Source: Apostichopus japonicus (taxonomy: Eukaryota; Echinodermata; Holothuroidea; Aspidochirotida; Stichopodidae). From it: a stretch of 64,000 nt of DNA. Shown here in pieces: positions 1-9,990 of this stretch (the first letter of the stretch is position 1; every line of letters starts with the position of its first letter). The DNA is taken from positions 4,458,713-4,522,712 of the forward strand of contig NC_092574.1 of the NCBI RefSeq assembly GCF_037975245.1, read 5' to 3'. A program made the translations under genes and the position numbers. The notes under the pieces were generated by a model, which saw nothing but the letters and a program-made list of their open reading frames with translations, was not told the DNA's origin and made no database searches.

Positions 1-55
1 AGACTCCTTGTCCAGTCGCGCAGTTCTTTGTCTTACAATGGAACGTGTAACAGCT

Positions 56-172
56 TTGCAGTAACTACTGTGCCACCTGTAACACATGTTACCGTGTTGC
101 GAACACAGCACAGTAGTTACTGATGCACGGTGGCCGAACATGAACAGTAGTTACTGTACTAGCTATGAGTAT
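56..172. repeat. Foldback repeat, copy 1 (direct match at 26852-26969)
   Basis: Contains a perfect 14-bp inverted pair, CAGTAACTACTGTG at 59-72 and CACAGTAGTTACTG at 109-122. Between the arms lies the palindrome GTAACACATGTTAC. The right arm motif recurs near 144-156. A diverged second copy in the same orientation lies at 26852-26969, so this is an interspersed repeat and not a local accident. No target duplication or coding capacity was seen. Family unknown. Confidence 0.7.
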
Positions 173-180
173 CGGGTGCT

Positions 181-1464
181 CTGTTCGCCATTGGAATGCG
201 AGAAGGAGATGATATGCTGCCATGGATTGTTCGCGGAAAAAGCTTTGTTGAACGCAGGAGAATGTCTGACCAACAGACCTGAATTCGGTTAACACAACCA
301 AAGGCTCGGCATTCAGGCATTTCAACCCGCTAAATAAGCTTGGCGATATGCTCGAACATAGTGTAGAAACCATAACTCGTATGCAAAGCTTCATTGTTTT
401 GAAGTTACGAAGTGGCTAGCCTACGTCACTTTTGAAGTGCCCTCAATATCAAAATAACAAAATGGCCGTTGTTCAAATGGGTAAAAAAAATAATTGGGAA
501 ATTCGCGTAAAATTCAGGGAAACTTTATTTCGCTTAGTTATTTCACCAATGGAATTCGAGAAGTATCCCCTACCGCATGTACATGGCAAAACCCCAGAGT
601 TTATTTCTCCTTTAACATGGTCATCGTGTTGAATGAAGGAAGAATAAACAAAGTTTCGTAAAATAAGTCGGGTGTTCTCCATAGGACTGCGATCATGCAT
701 GTTTTAGATACCGATCGGACGAACAATGTAAAATCCAAGGTGTACACGGAACTTCGGGTAAAATACGTAACATATTAAAAACATTTCAAGGATTAACTTA
801 GTGAAATGTTAAGGTGACATGCAATAGGGTAAAAACTTTGTATGACTGTGTTAGAGCTTGTGAACCAACATGTCTAAACCGCATGACGCCTCATACGAGA
901 AGCTTCAAACGGCAAGCTGCAGAACATCAATTTGCCGGCCCAAGTTTTGCACAATATTAACAGAAACAAAATTCCAAATTCTAATACTTCAGGAATTTCA
1001 AAATTAGCTTGAACAAGTTCGGTTCAGACGCCAAGGTTACAGTATTTCCATATATGCTGTTAATGTTGTTGGACCACTAAATAGTAAGGCTGTTTATTTT
1101 AGTAAAGTTGATCTCAAACATAAAGGCACTATAAGTTTTTTTTGTACATAAGGTCATATGAACAATGATGAGGACTGAAACCTAAGATGGAATTGGATAC
1201 CGTGCATGAGTCTTGCTGTGCGTCAAAACTATAGTTATATATAAACTGTGTACGCGCCATACCATACCAAGAGAGCCTTTTTGTTGAGAAAAATGTAACT
1301 AGAAAGCACATTTTACTTGAAGAATTAAACACTAACACCTTCATTTCTTGAAAAAAAAACATTGAAACGCTGGTATTATTGGCACAGACTGCACATAGAG
1401 GGTCCATTCAGATTTAGGGACGTTTGAGATGACTTTGCGGTTTCCTTCGTCAAATCAAAGTCAC
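181..1464. other. No recognisable feature
   Basis: AT-rich sequence. Open frames are short (up to about 100 codons) and resemble no known protein. No repeat or RNA gene was recognised. Confidence 0.5.
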
Positions 1465-1555
1465 ATGTTTCCATAACCCCCCCCCCCCTCTCCCCCTGAT
1501 TGAACCCTCTTCCATCGCCTCTGACTATCATATGAGGGGGGGGGGGTGGAAACAT
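1465..1555. repeat. Hairpin with paired poly(C)/poly(G) arms
   Basis: ATGTTTCCA (1465-1473) followed by a run of about 12 C is mirrored by a run of about 12 G followed by TGGAAACAT (1547-1555). The 9-bp arms and the C/G tracts are complementary, giving a 91-bp foldback with a loop of about 45 nt. No flanking target duplication was seen. It may be a small inverted-repeat element; the G tract could also form quadruplex-type structures. Confidence 0.6.
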
Positions 1556-2585
1556 TTTAGACGAGAGCTATAGATGTCGCATATAATACATCATATTGTA
1601 ACTTAAACGAGAATGGGGGATAATCCAGTGAAGAAACTAAAGGACACAACAGGTGCGTTAAATACTAAAAATTAACATTTTATCAAAGAAGTTTATTATA
1701 TCCTCCTATTTTTTAATTTATGCAGTAACTTTTAATTTGTTGTCATGGATATTTGTAAATATTTCATGTCTTTTATGACTGTAATAATCCCTTTAAAATG
1801 AAACCAGTCACATAGATTTCGTTCACAGATTTGTGACTTTAGAGCTTCTTCAATTTTTATTTAGTGTCTGAAGTATAGGAGCAAGTCTCATGTTACATTC
1901 CACCGTTACTACCATCAGATATACTCTTGTGGAATCATTTTACGAATCCCTTTCTCGGATGACCGAGGATGTCAACCAAAATAGAAGCCAATTACGGTGG
2001 CAAATGTATTGTTTCTCATTGTTTTATGGATTAACGTAAATGAAGTGCTTAAAAGGTATCGTCATAATACGTCATAATACGTCATTTCCTGTCTCTGAGG
2101 AGTTAATTACGTGAAATGTTTGTGACTTCAGGAAATCCTTTAAAAACTGAATTTTTCAGTTTATAGTTTCAATGTTATATATTGTTTTGTTTCTCGAACA
2201 TAAAGGCATTAGTAAGAATCGAATGAAGTTATGATATAAACAATATACAAATCCTGACATTTAATCCATTGAACGAATCTTACACGAACAATCACAACAA
2301 ACATTAACGGGACAGCAACAAGAACTTAAGAGCAAAACAGAAAACCACCTCAACTGATATTAAAATACGACGATAACAAAAACAGGAAACTACAAAGAAG
2401 AATAAAAATGATAAAGAAAAGACAACTATATAGCACTGCATGTAAACACATGCTTTTGTTATTACGCACATAGGCCTATGCAATTTACTGCAAGCAGTTA
2501 TTCTAAGAACGAAATTTCTGTGTTTAACAACTTTCATATTGGCCTAATGTTGAATGTGGATTCATCGCAATGTGCAGATGTATAT
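1556..2585. other. No recognisable feature
   Basis: AT-rich sequence without a supported gene. A short local repeat (CGTCATAATA, twice) is present near 2059-2080. Confidence 0.5.
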
Positions 2586-2835
2586 ATGTTTGATCTCTAG
2601 AGTAAGGCAAAATATGTCACCAAAAACACCAAAAACGATACAGGTGACAAACGCCTACAGTGGAATTACGACCTTCCTTACCGGTTTCGAACCCTTGGAC
2701 AAACAATTAGCGTCCATGGCCTAGTGGTTAGGGTGTCCGCGTACAGAGCGGGAGGCCCGTGGTTCGAATCCCGGTGGAGGCTGAAAGTTTTTTCACTGTT
2801 CTTGATTTTCCAACTCATTACGATTTTCATTTATA
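2586..2835 (+). repeat. tRNA-like repeat (SINE or tRNA pseudogene), copy 1
   Basis: A 72-nt tRNA-like core at 2710-2781 has an acceptor stem GCGTCCA/TGGAGGC (6 of 7 pairs), an A-box-like block GGCCTAGTGGTTAGG, an anticodon stem CCGC/GCGG with a 7-nt loop whose anticodon position reads ACA, and a B box GGTTCGAATCC. The T stem has two mismatches, so it is unlikely to be a functional tRNA. About 125 bp upstream and 50 bp downstream of the core are shared with the second copy. That makes it part of a larger repeat or a tandem duplication. Confidence 0.7.
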
Positions 2836-2951
2836 TATATTCATTTGCCTTTGTCGTTTACCTCCATTGCATTAACATAAAGTCTGTTCAAAGTATCTCT
2901 TTCGAGATCCGGCTTTAGGAATCACAAATGATTTTCGAGTTGGATAGCATC

Positions 2952-3196
2952 ATGTTTGATCTCTAGTGTAGGGCAAAATATGTCACCAAAAACAGAACTA
3001 GTATTGTTCGATATAGGTGACAAACGCCTACAGTGGAATTACGATCTTCCTTACCGGTTTCGAACCTCTGGACATACAATCAGCGTCCATAGCCTAGTGG
3101 TTAGGGTGTCCGCGTACAGAGCGGGAGGCCCGTGGTTCGAATCCCGGTGGAGGCTGAAAGTTTTTTCACTGTTCTTGATTTTCAACTCATTACGAT

Positions 3197-3202
<6 letters not shown>
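2952..3202 (+). repeat. tRNA-like repeat, copy 2 (366 bp downstream)
   Basis: The same unit as at 2586-2835, offset by 366 bp and nearly identical. Its tRNA-like core is at 3083-3154 with the same A box, anticodon loop and B box. A block after TCACCAAAAACA differs between copies, and the 3' end runs into (AT)n. The constant offset and shared flanks favour local tandem duplication over two independent SINE insertions. Confidence 0.7.

Positions 3203-3247
<45 letters not shown>
3201..3247. repeat. (AT)n microsatellite
   Basis: About 46 bp of uninterrupted AT dinucleotide directly after the second tRNA-like copy. It may be the 3' tail of that repeat. Confidence 0.95.
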
Positions 3248-3250
<3 letters not shown>

Positions 3251-4224
3251 ATATATAAACATCATTAACTCTATGGTCTAACTTACTCGATTTCTGAAAT
3301 TGGTGATATTTTGCAAATACAATGAAATATTTCAGGCAAACAAGCAGAAACGCATTATGACTCGCCAATTGATTGCAGTATAACGATACGGTAATCATAA
3401 TATTGACAGCTAGCCTATATTTGAATAGGAACATTAAATCACTTTTATCCGACCCAAACACAAATTAATATTAAAAACTAACGCCACTAATGGATTGAAA
3501 CGATACCAACCAAGCCATCCTGAATTAAAAATATCACCTCCATGGACTCAATAACAAGTCCGAGTTCACATTTTGCTTTATATCAATAATGCAGTACCAT
3601 CTTGTGCGTCATAAAAAAATGTTTTTTATATTCTGTATTCTTTCCCCCTAAAGCAATTTAGTCAAACAGCATATCACGTTACGACTGCTACCCCTCATAA
3701 GATCATCAAGTTGTTTAAAGTGCAAGTTTAAAATCTTTAATGAGATGTAAATTACTTGTTTAATGGTTCTTTAATTAAGTCTAGCGAGTATTTCCTTCTT
3801 TCAAGATAAACGCCATCAATTGCATTAAATCTTTACTAAGCCTTAGCTTTTCCTCGATGGACCCAAGATTATGTCCAACGGAAGTTTATACTTTGGCAAT
3901 CACATATCTCTAAATTTGAAAATAGCATTCGGAAATAGCGCCCAAGTAATCCACCTTCCGCGCGTGATTTCTAAGCACATGGTTGATTCGTAACCGCCAC
4001 AATATAGTATTCACGTGTACATTCTATATATATATTCCGAGATTTGATTATTATCACGAGAGCGTAGGTCAAGAGGAGTATAACCCAATTAGGAGGTTGT
4101 TATCTTAATCTTTATCTTATTATCTTTTCTTTATATCCCTATTATCATGCAACAACAGTTAAAATAGCTGTAGTATCCATAATGCTGAAACCTGAGGAGT
4201 ATAATAACGGTAACGGTGATATAT
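3248..4224. other. No recognisable feature
   Basis: AT-rich sequence; no gene, RNA or repeat recognised. Confidence 0.5.
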
Positions 4225-4232
4225 AACAGACC

Positions 4233-5164
4233 ATATATAGGCGTACGGGACCATTTCAGTTTGGGAAGGGGGCAGACATTTTTGAGCCCAAAAGTTCCCG
4301 TGACACTATCTAAGCGGAGCGCCACCATCGGTTGGCGCGTAGCGTTAAAGAAAATTTTTGGCAAAAAATGTCACTCAGATTGCCGGAAACGGCACTTCCG
4401 AGGCCTTGCAAGTTGCATCTAAAAATTCTTTATTTAATAATCTCACGTTTTAGAAATTTGCACTTCCACAAAAAATTTGGTAAACTAGAAGAAGAAAAAG
4501 TGGTAACATTACTTTGAAGGGGAAAAATAGGACAGTATATTGTTTAATCTCCTATTTAGTTACCGTATTTATTATTTTAACACAGGTACTCAGCTACCTC
4601 CAGAAAAACATACATTGTTCAACGACACGTAGGCGGGATAATGTCGCTGTGTCAGGTGAGACTTCAATTTGTCTTACAAAAAAGTATAAAATATAACAAG
4701 GAATATGATAAACCTGTACTTCTAGGCAACCGCCCCCTTACCATGCATGAAAAAGAAAATGTTTCTTATATACACTCTTGTCGGAGATGTCCAGGTATAC
4801 AGTTGACTAGTTAGAAAAAAAAATGATCGTGCAAAAAGCGTGGTAGCCCAGATAAGCTGCGCTTACGGTGGTGTTACACGGAAATATTCGGGCATCATGG
4901 TGCTAAATAAAGAAAAAATGGAATTGTCGGGCAAAAATTTGAAAAAGATTCTGGCCAGCTACTGCATATTTATATATATATTTATAGGCCTATATATATA
5001 TATTTATAGGCCTATATATATATATTTATAGGCCTATATATATATATATTTCTCCTCTTAGGCTGCCCGAATTTTTCAGGGCTTTTGCCCGAATTTCTTG
5101 TCCTCTGGAAATTTGGGGGGGGGGGGGCAGTCTGCCCCCTGCCCCCCGCCTCGTACGCCTATGT
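4233..5164. mobile_element. Non-autonomous hAT-like DNA element, 932 bp, 8-bp TSD
   Basis: The ends carry a perfect 11-bp inverted repeat, ATAGGCGTACG at 4237-4247 and CGTACGCCTAT at 5152-5162. It is flanked by AACAGACC (4225-4232) and AACAGACT (5165-5172), an 8-bp target duplication with one mismatch. Near the left end is the block CTATCTAAGCGGAGCGCC followed by a GCGCCA/TGGCGC hairpin, shared with elements at 42073, 54944 and 60519. The right end has a G13 run and a CCCGAATTTT block also seen near 61323. There is no transposase ORF. The 8-bp duplication fits hAT-type elements; the superfamily is inferred. Confidence 0.75.
4971..5051. repeat. 22-bp tandem repeat in the element
   Basis: About three copies of a unit made of TTTATAGGCC followed by alternating TA, period 22 bp, inside the 4233-5164 element. 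Each unit contains the palindrome TATAGGCCTATA. Confidence 0.85.
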
Positions 5165-5172
5165 AACAGACT

Positions 5173-6303
5173 GTATACTTTATTGTAACATATATGGTAA
5201 CACACAATGTGCAAGATAACGATTACACTTATAATTACTAGGTTACTATAACAGTAGCAGTTTTACTACTGACCGTAATCCTTTAATGGTAATGGCTATG
5301 GTATAATATTACCCAAAATCATGGCATAGCACTGACGACGGAATGCCCTACTGATGGTATATCTATATAGCGCCACCAATTATACACGATAGGGAAAAGC
5401 ATTAGTGTACGTCTGGCATATATAGGCCTATTTGAAGCGGCCCAAAAATGAATCGCCTTAAAGGGGACCTTACAAAATATGAATACATGCCATTTCCAAC
5501 ACTTATTTAAGAAACGAGTAGAGAAGCCCATATATATATATCATATATCATATTTCAAAATAAAACTAATCCGATTTTTCAATACTTCTGTTGATCTAAT
5601 ATATAGAACTCAGTAAGTCGCTTTCGACTTCACTGTATTGTCGGCAGTCTTCTCCTATACAAAGTTTCAGTTCCTGCTACTCCTTGTCACTTCCGGTGAT
5701 CATGCACTGACGAAAATGAGGTATAGTTATGCGCGAAAAACAGAGGTAAACATTATTGCTTGGGAACACTATAGTTATATTTCTTGCCTGTTTGTCTTCT
5801 TTTGTGGAGGAGAGGGGGGGGGGGAGTTGTCATAGCAACATTCATAAGTGACCAATAAGCATCTCGATATTAAACAACAACCGCTTAATATATATATGTA
5901 AACAAGTGTGCCCAAAGTGAACTCAGGGAACTATTTTTCTTGGTGACTTCAAGCCACGAAATTGATTATCAATATTTTTATCTATAAATTCATCAAAATT
6001 GCTGTCGTGAATTGATAAATATATGCAAACTTCTTTTATCAATCCTGAAATCCATTATGCTCATCTCAAAGCAGTTTATGTTTAGTGGAAACAGACAATT
6101 TATGTTATATAAAGGTCTGTACAACTATACCTTGCTTATACTTAGCAGGTTTCTTTCAACATTAGTTTTTTTTTCCCTCCATTTATTGATAACTTCAGTC
6201 AAATTAACCAACTTCATATTTTCATACCCGATGCTTCAAATTAAATAAGCGGCATAACACAATAACAGTTGTTCTAATAAACAGCTCAATTGATCGTACG
6301 AGA
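5173..6303. other. No supported gene
   Basis: Short open frames only. A G-run lies near 5815-5824. The sequence just before 6304 is presumably the 3' tail of the LINE fragment that follows. Confidence 0.5.
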
Positions 6304-6885
6304 TTAATGGAAAAGAGAATCGCAAATCCTAAAGGCTTGTTTAAGCTGCATAAAGTTAAAATTACTTTTACTTCGATATCGATGTTGTGTGTACTTTTTT
6401 ACACTTATTATAAACTGAAATTTATAGAAGAAATCCTCTACAACAGGAATACATTTATTCAATTTACATTGAAAGATGAAATGCTTCATATATAAAATAA
6501 GAAAATTGTATGGGTGAGCTACATCGACACCGAAACCAAGTAGGATATCCTTCTTGGAGAAGAAGAATTGCTTATTTAATAACATAGACTCAACCCCTAA
6601 AATAAAAGTGGATGTCACACTACACTCCCAGAACAGATGTTCCATACTTTCAATATGCGTATCGCAAAAGGTACAGTTTGGAGAGTCGGATTTTCCCCAT
6701 GATATGAAGAAGCTTATTGGTCCCAATTATTCTATGTAAAACTCTAAACTGAAAATATTGGATTTTTGAATCGGAAACTGTTGCCCAAGGTATACTGTAA
6801 AATCTCTTCCAATCTTCAGTCGTCAAGTTATTGAACACATTAGCCCATTTACCGGCTAGCGGTAGGAATCTGAGCGACTTTATCT
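6304..6885 (-). pseudogene. LINE ORF2 C-terminal fragment (L1/Tx1-like), frameshifted
   Basis: Minus-strand remains of the C-terminal part of a non-LTR retrotransposon ORF2, downstream of the reverse transcriptase domain. One frame (about 6885 to 6650) reads FNNLTTEDWKRFYSIPW and then RVLHRIIGTNKLLHIMGKI. A second frame (to 6304) continues with SPNCTFCDTHIESMEHLFWE, which contains the C-x2-C-x8-H-x4-C knuckle typical of L1/Tx1-type C termini. The switch between frames near 6690-6700 is a frameshift. No RT or endonuclease is present, as in a 5'-truncated dead copy. The stop codon at the low-coordinate end is probably the original ORF end. The clade call is by motif recognition only. Confidence 0.8.
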
Positions 6886-7089
6886 AAATATCTTTCAACG
6901 ATAGTATCTTATCTTATCTTATCTTCTCAAACAAAGAAGCGCGAGATGAGCTCAAGATGAAAAAACATTATTTGTTTCGTTTCCATGGCAATATAGGTGC
7001 GATGCAATATCAATAATTAACATAGATCTCTTGTATAACAGCTATATACAGCGTATATATGTTATATTGTTGTTTTTCTCATCACAGTA

Positions 7090-7205
7090 TACCGTTAACT
7101 AATTATTTTTTATTATTTTTTATATTATTGTCATCTTTAATGAGGGTAGTCCTGCTCAGTGCAGAAGCACTGCTTACCAGAGGAGCCCTCAATACAAAAT
7201 ACATA
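7090..7205 (-). repeat. Possible LINE 3' tail
   Basis: Read on the minus strand, a block GAGGGCTCCTCTGG...GGACTACCCTC with an internal AGTGC/GCACT hairpin is followed by CATTAAAGATGACAATAATA and an AT-rich tail. This resembles the 3' UTRs of invertebrate LINEs, but no ORF is attached. The call is tentative. Confidence 0.3.
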
Positions 7206-9500
7206 TACAATATTATGCAGTAGAAACACGGTAAACATCCAATATAGCACAGAAAGAACGGCAACATGATAGACAATCAAATATCAGACATCTCAACAAA
7301 ATATATAACTTTTCATATTGCGTATAAAAATATTAACATTTGGCAATCATTTCAAATTTGGTGGAGGCTGTTCCACGACCTGCCTCCAGAAAATTTAAAG
7401 GACCTTTCACCTGATTCCCAGATCTAACAAGAGCCAGTAAAACATTATTAGAGCAGCTAGATCTAGTTCTGTACGAATGGCTTTACTACTATTATTACTA
7501 TTAGTACTATTGGTGTTACTTCTTTGATACCTTGCCATTAGGACTTTAAACAATCATGCATTTTTATTTCCTTAAAAGTAACATTTTCGGGACAGAAAAT
7601 ATGACATTGAAAGATTCCAAGAACTATATGCATAACATTGGCTTCTTTGTTTTTATCCTAAATTATAGCTATAATAATAATCTTGTACGCAACGCTAAAC
7701 TGTAACCATGGCAACACCATGAATGCTAATAAAATATAATTTAAAAAAAGGAGTTTTTGGGTTTTTCCTGTGCAGGATTGATTAAACTAATTATCATTCC
7801 CGGTTTCTTAATGCAACCACATATGGTAGGCATATTATATCTAAACAAGTTGAATAAAATACATTCTGACTAATTTGTAGAAAGATGAAAAGTTGTTTAA
7901 ACTTGGTCGAATTGGTCAAAATGAAGAAACAGCTTTACGAAATTCTAATCTGTTATTATTGTGTAATGACATTGTTTGACATAGCATACCGGTTACTATG
8001 ACGACAGGTATAGAATCTCAACACCTGCCCAACCACTCTCCTTCCCCCTTATTTGTCATATCGTTCGATATGAAAAGAAAATAAACTAAAATATCTATGA
8101 ATAACAATTGAGACTATATATAGATGTTTGCAGGTTCGTTTACATTGTTTTTAAATCGAATATCCTAATTAACATACCAAAATAATTCGTACACAAGCAG
8201 ACCTTCGGCAAGAATAAACAAACTGATCGCGAACGGTTTCGCTGATGACGCGTGACTGCATTAATTACTCGTTAATTGTTCCTTTGGGGAGGAAACTGAC
8301 CATTGTCCTGCTTTACAACAGCCGTCATAGGGAACAATAGGAACACAACAATAAAGATGGTATTGTCAGCACGAATAATGCAAGAGCCAGCGATTCTAAT
8401 TTCAACAAGATATTTTAATAGCATTCTTGAAAGGTCCCATCGTACATATAAACAAGCATCACCTTAATGAGGCAATGTCGATAGTTTAATGGGAGTTAAT
8501 GTACTTATAAATGTATAATTCTATATGATAAATATTTATATCTAAAACCGAAGCCACTTCCTCATCGATTCTGAGCAATAGGTCACACATTTTGTGGCAA
8601 CGCTAAACTAATAGGTCGAGTCCAATTTGTAATGAAACGGAAATAAATTCGTCCGTTTTAGTTACTTACTTTATAACATACTTAATTTCACTACAGCGTC
8701 ATTTTTGTCGGTGTGACGGTGGAGGTCAAGTAGGGTGGGGCTCCAACACGTGCATGCCCGAGGTGATCTCCAGGTTGCAACACATCATATACCAGGATGT
8801 TTTTGTACAATACTATTACATGTTTATGATGACGACATGACTGACGTCACCAAACATGGACATCATGAAGCTTCCCCGTGTGATTCATTGATACGTGTGT
8901 TCATGAGTTTCACATTACTGTCATATGGTGATGTATCACTGAAAAAAATAGGCTGATTGAATACTTAAAAGTCTTAATAGGTGTTTGTCTAATGAATCGC
9001 GGAAAACAAACTTCCGAAGCAGATGCAATGTTTCTTATTCTAAATGCACTCTGACCAGGTGGGTTTAAATGGAGAAAAACTGTCGCAATCGAAAGAAAGA
9101 AAATTTATTTTCTGTTGCCTTATATGGTGCGAATGATTTACCGTAAAATCACTGCCACCGACCACGTCAGCATGTTCATTACACAAATGTAAACAAAATA
9201 GTCTACAGATGCGGCCCGATCAAGATTGTGACGCAGTCCTATACTCGTATCATCCTCTTTTTTTTCAATTCCACTGAGAAAACATAAACAAAACACCTGT
9301 TTATTCATTGCAATGGAAGGAAATGATACAATTTCGAAACATTTGTTGATATGTCGAATGGTTAGTCTCTTATTGCGTATGGAGACCTCCCTATTCTCTA
9401 TGTATCTAATTGTAACGACATAGGTTAACGTGAAGAAAGCAAAAGATGAGTCTTGAAACTGAGTGGTAATTTTATACAAATGTCGATACTACTAATAATA
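7206..9500. other. No recognisable feature
   Basis: AT-rich sequence with only short, non-conserved-looking open frames. No repeat family or RNA gene recognised. Confidence 0.5.
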
Positions 9501-9504
9501 CTAT

Positions 9505-9507
9505 TAT

Positions 9508-9593
<86 letters not shown>

Positions 9594-9828
9594 TTACTAC
9601 TACTATTACTACTACTACTACTATTACTACTACCACTACTACTACTATTACTACTACCACTACTACTACTATTACTACTACTACTACTACTACTATTACT
9701 ATTACTACTACTACTACCACTACCACTACTACCACTACTACCACTACTACCACTACTACTACTACTACCACTACTACCACTACCACTACTACCACTATTA
9801 TTACTACTACTACTACTGCTACTACTAA
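9505..9828. repeat. (CTA)n trinucleotide array
   Basis: About 320 bp of CTA/ACT repeat with interspersed ATT and CCA variants that are themselves in trinucleotide register. It produces long artificial poly-Leu and poly-Val frames, which should not be annotated as genes. Confidence 0.97.
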
Positions 9829-9829
9829 C

Positions 9830-9889
9830 AATAATAATAACAATACAACAACAACAATAGTAAAACTAATAACAATAATAATAATAATG

Positions 9890-9929
<40 letters not shown>

Positions 9930-9990
9930 TAATAATCATAATAATAATAATAATAATCATAATAATTATAATTATTATTATTATTATTAA
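9830..9990. repeat. (AAT)n trinucleotide array
   Basis: Immediately follows the CTA array. AAT/ATA units carry a few CAA and CAT interruptions, and the array ends in ATT units. The junction passes through ACA/ATA units, suggesting step-by-step drift from one array into the other. Confidence 0.95.

Noticed and set aside
2710-2781. Functional tRNA gene
   Set aside because: Two mismatches in the T stem, one in the acceptor stem and an odd anticodon loop (GTACAGA) make a working tRNA unlikely; it is duplicated as part of a larger repeat.
9453-9960. Open frames of 135-162 codons rich in Leu or Val/Ile
   Set aside because: They are translations of the (CTA)n and (AAT)n arrays, with no non-repeat coding sequence.
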